DNA from: Chloroflexota bacterium
GTDB taxonomy: Bacteria; Chloroflexota; Limnocylindria; Limnocylindrales; CSP1-4
Length of the DNA: 7,754 nucleotides
Reading direction: 5' to 3'
Assembly (NCBI GenBank): GCA_016875645.1
Contig: VGPE01000129.1
Location: 1-7,754, forward strand
Shown: piece by piece, positions 5,660-7,754 of the stretch
Layout of the letters: each line of letters starts with the position of its first letter
How positions within the stretch are numbered: the stretch's first letter is position 1
The notes under the pieces: generated by a model
Told to the model about the DNA's origin: nothing
Seen by the model: only the letters and a program-made list of their open reading frames with translations
Databases searched by the model: none
Program-made: the position numbers and the translations under genes

Positions 5660-6826
5660 GTGGTGGCCGAGACGCAGCCGGTTCAGGGGCGGCTGGCGAC
5701 CGGCTGCGCTCACCCGGGGCCACATACTGGCGTGCTGTTCGTCCACGGGATCGGCCAGCAGGAGCCCGGCGAGACACTGCGCGAGTGGGGCTCGCCGATC
5801 GTCCGGGCGATCGCCGACGTCCGGTTCGAGCGCGGGATGCAGGCCGACCCGGTCGTGTCCGCGCGGCTCCACCCCGAAGACGGCCTCGGGCTGTACATCG
5901 AGCTCGAGGCGCTGGGTGCGCCATCCTCCGACGAATGCGTCGGCCCGCAGCTGCCGGCACACTGGGTGCTGAGCGAGGCGTGGTGGGCCGACCGCGTGAC
6001 GGCGCCGTCGTTCAGCGTGATGGCGTCTTGGCTCGGGCCCGGCGGTGTACTCGCGCGCATCAGCGAGACCGTGCTGCGCTATTCGGCCGGCTCCGGACCG
6101 AGCGGGCGGATTGTGACGTTCCTGCGCCGGATCGGGCTGCGGGTATTCCTGGTCGCGGCGGCGTCGCTGCTGCTGTTCCTGTACGGGGTCGTGCGGGTGA
6201 TCACCGGGGTGATCCCCTTCGGGCCGTTGAAGAGCGGCCTGCTCACGCGGTCGATCGACAACTTCGTGCTCGAGTGGTTCGGCGACGTGTACGTGCTGAT
6301 CGCCGATCGCGCCCAAAGCGCCGAGATCCGCCGGCGGTTCGAGGCCGCGGCGTGGGCGCTGAAGGCGGCCGGGTGCGAGCGGATCGTCGTGGTGGCGCAC
6401 TCCGGCGGAACCATCGTGTCGCTGATGTCCATGGGCGACGAGCCGCCCGACCTTCCGCGGATCGACCGCTGGGTGACGCACGGCCAGGGTCTCAACCTCG
6501 CGTGGCGGATCCTGGAGGACGACTCGGGCGCAGCCAGGCGATATCGGCGGCTGTACCGGCGTCCATGGGCCGCGTTCGGCGGGCTGATCTGGAACGACTT
6601 CTGGGCCACGCAGGACCCTGCACCGAGCGGGCCACTGGAGCTACCGGCAGTGATGACCGGCTCCGAACGGCCGTACGCGACAACGGTCTGGAACCGGGCG
6701 TCGATCCGCAGCGACCACGGCTCCTACTGGCAGAACGATGAGGAGTTCGTGATCCCGCTCATCCGGCTCATCGAAGGCCGGAAGCCGCGATCGCCTTCGA
6801 GCCACACGGCCGCGATCTCGCCGTGA
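5660..6826 (+). CDS. Alpha/beta hydrolase-like protein with an internal membrane segment
   Basis: Probable serine hydrolase, substrate unknown. Residues 25-35 (VLFVHGIGQQE) give the beta strand and HGxG oxyanion loop. RIVVVAHSGGT holds the nucleophile elbow with S248, with Ala in place of the first Gly of GxSxG. QDPAPSGP (D319) and SDHGSYWQN (H353) are in the right order for the acid and histidine of a triad, which I infer from motif order rather than structure. Residues about 158-188 (starting RIGLRVFLVAAASLLLFLYG) form a hydrophobic helix between the strand-1 and nucleophile regions, so part of the lid may anchor in the membrane. Start: GTG GTG at 5660/5663 with GGAGG (5650-5654) 5 or 8 bases upstream. 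The last ~15 residues (after LIRLIEG) are low-complexity and lie antisense to the minus-strand block, so the native C terminus may have been replaced at a recombination junction near 6780. Confidence 0.75.
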   Translation: MVAETQPVQGRLATGCAHPGPHTGVLFVHGIGQQEPGETLREWGSPIVRAIADVRFERGMQADPVVSARLHPEDGLGLYIELEALGAPSSDECVGPQLPAHWVLSEAWWADRVTAPSFSVMASWLGPGGVLARISETVLRYSAGSGPSGRIVTFLRRIGLRVFLVAAASLLLFLYGVVRVITGVIPFGPLKSGLLTRSIDNFVLEWFGDVYVLIADRAQSAEIRRRFEAAAWALKAAGCERIVVVAHSGGTIVSLMSMGDEPPDLPRIDRWVTHGQGLNLAWRILEDDSGAARRYRRLYRRPWAAFGGLIWNDFWATQDPAPSGPLELPAVMTGSERPYATTVWNRASIRSDHGSYWQNDEEFVIPLIRLIEGRKPRSPSSHTAAISP

Positions 6827-6912
6827 CGACGTTCGGCATCCAAGGCGGCCTCGATCGTGATCAGCAGCTCATCGTCGTCGCGAAAGCTTGCGGCATTGGT
6901 CTCGACGATCAG
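6724..6912 (-). CDS. Short ORF downstream of the nuclease-like gene, non-ATG start, possibly truncated
   Basis: This minus-strand frame reads LIVETNAASFRDDDELL then ITIEAALDAERRHGEIAAVW, an ordinary-looking soluble protein and unlike the arginine-rich shadow frames nearby. It starts where the upstream gene stops: CTG (6912-6910) overlaps that TGA as CTGA, with AGAGG (6923-6919) 6 bases upstream. An ATT at 6927, with GGGGAG (6941-6936) 8 bases upstream, would add five residues (IKRHR) and may be a decayed ATG. The first ~45 residues look genuine. The tail (SMSRMSGITNSSSFCQ) is antisense to conserved hydrolase coding sequence, so the native C terminus has probably been lost. The length is 62 residues from CTG. 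No family recognised. It could be a remnant or a small partner protein. Confidence 0.4.
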   Translation of the reverse strand: MIVETNAASFRDDDELLITIEAALDAERRHGEIAAVWLEGDRGFRPSMSRMSGITNSSSFCQ

Positions 6913-7674
6913 GCGGTGCCTCTTAATTCCGCGAGCTCCCCGGCCAGCCGTTCCTCTTCCACGGCCTCCTCCACGCCTTCGAATCGCGCGACGTAGGCGC
7001 CCACGAGGCTGTCGATGAACTTCCGGCCAACGAAGCCCCAGTCCAGGAGCTGGGAGGTCGGGGGATATCTCTGCGGTGTGCGGGTGGTAGGCGACGACTG
7101 CGACCCCCTCCAGGAGGTGCGGAGCCTCTGCCTCGCTTCTCCGACCTGCGGCGCGGTGCAATCGCATTGAGGCGCGCTCGATTAGGTGGTCGGTTCTGAG
7201 TTCCTGACCCTCCTTCCACTCGAGCGTCGGAATAGTCAGGACGCCGCCGACAACGGCGAACGGAAACTTCAAGTGGAGGTTGACGGCGAACGTCCGAATG
7301 TCCCCGAAGCGATTCCAGATTGCTCGCCCGACTGCGAGGTTTACAGGCTTGATCTCGATCGCGAGTCGGAGTCCATCGAGGGGATGGAACTCGGAAACGT
7401 CCGCCTTTACGGCCCGAAGGGCGCCGGCGACTGCTCGCTCGCCGGCAACGCCCTTGAGCGACGGGATCCGAACGCGCAGGTCTCGCAGGACGACTCGGCC
7501 AAGACCGTCGGAAAGGACGAGCTGGGCTCGCTTCTTGCTGCCCGCGGCCAGTAGTCGGTGATTTCGGTAGCGCTCGCTCACCGCGGCGACGTAGTCAACG
7601 AGCGCGGGGGATCGCGCCGTCAGCAGGGCCGCCGTGAGCGGGACGCCGTCGAGGGCCGCCTGTTCTCGGGGCAC
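6909..7674 (-). CDS. PD-(D/E)XK nuclease-like protein, split by an apparent one-base frameshift
   Basis: From GTG 7674 the product reads normally for about 205 residues. FHPLDGLRLAIEIKP gives D100, E107 and K109, the spacing of a PD-(D/E)XK metal-dependent nuclease core, followed by a strand-rich stretch (starting FAVNLHLKFPFAVVGG), as in restriction-type enzymes. After ISP (residue 205, a CCCCC run at 7064-7060 on this strand) the frame turns arginine-rich. Removing one C continues smoothly as TSQLLDWGFVGRKFID, SLVGAYVARFEGVEEAVEEE and RLAGELAELRGTA, stopping at TGA 6911-6909, for about 254 residues. Read without correction, the frame instead runs to 6724 and fuses to the downstream ORF. So it is a sequencing error, a recent pseudogene or, less likely, a programmed shift. 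The start shares one base with the upstream stop (TAGTG), suggesting translational coupling. G+C is clearly lower than in the plus-strand genes. Nuclease function is inferred from motif only. Confidence 0.6.
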
Positions 7675-7754
7675 TAGGCTGCCGCGACCTGTTCTCCGGT
7701 GTGCCGGCGCTCGTGCGGGACGCCGGCGGCGGTCAGCCGCGCTTCAGCGAGGTC
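7674..7754 (-). CDS. C-terminal fragment of an unknown protein (5' end outside window)
   Basis: A frame open at the window edge encodes 26 final residues (DLAEARLTAAGVPHERR, then HTGEQVAAA) and stops with TAG at 7676-7674. The stop overlaps the GTG of the nuclease-like gene by one base, as in co-translated gene pairs. The fragment is too short to assign a family. A modification, specificity or antitoxin partner would fit the context, but nothing in these residues shows it. Confidence 0.5.
   Translation of the reverse strand, partial: DLAEARLTAAGVPHERRHTGEQVAAA

Noticed and set aside
4401..6481. Two long minus-strand frames (4401-5423 and 5159-6481) opposite the acetyltransferase and hydrolase
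   Set aside because: Low-complexity antisense shadows of genes with clear catalytic motifs.
7186..7554. 122-codon plus-strand frame opposite the nuclease-like gene
   Set aside because: Its composition is fairly normal, but the opposite strand carries the D-ExK core, overlapping stop/start junctions and a longer coherent protein. I treat this as its mirror.
1..7754. CRISPR arrays, tRNA, rRNA, transposase or integrase genes
   Set aside because: I saw no regularly spaced repeats, no tRNA-like or rRNA-like stretch, and no transposase or recombinase motifs in any credible frame.

Overview
The window is about 7.75 kb of GC-rich bacterial DNA with short gaps, GTG/TTG starts and third-position G/C bias. 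The proteins would fit a soil or sediment Chloroflexota (Limnocylindria-like) or actinobacterial genome. That placement is an inference from composition and gene type; there is no phylogenetic marker here.

Plus-strand block (bases 1 to about 6826). Five genes lie head to tail: (1) the 3' part of a membrane protein with a C-terminal spermidine-synthase-like domain; (2) imidazolonepropionase, hutI; (3) a class-III PLP aminotransferase of the 4-aminobutyrate/acetylornithine type; (4) an AAC(3)-family (Antibiotic_NAT) N-acetyltransferase-like protein; (5) an alpha/beta hydrolase-like protein with one internal membrane segment. Genes are 53 to 191 bases apart. HutI (histidine breakdown to N-formimino-glutamate) next to an aminotransferase suggests amino-acid catabolism, but hutH, hutU and hutG are not in the window. 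The 191-base gap before gene 4 holds several inverted repeats, one of which would pair with the start codon. The gap before gene 5 holds two inverted repeats that exclude each other.

Minus-strand block (7754 down to about 6724). Composition drops: hand counts give 33/60 G+C at 7261-7320 and 36/60 at 6841-6900, against 47/60 at 3601-3660. Two or three tightly packed genes run towards gene 5: the last 26 residues of an unknown protein; a PD-(D/E)XK nuclease-like protein whose stop-to-start overlap is one base; and a short ORF joined through a CTGA overlap that runs antisense into the end of gene 5. The nuclease-like gene has an apparent one-base frameshift in a C5 run (minus strand, 7060-7064). 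This block looks like an acquired, partly decayed island. It is the best candidate here for something undescribed, possibly restriction- or defence-like.

No rRNA, tRNA, CRISPR array, transposase or integrase was seen. No gene-free stretch exceeds 300 bases.
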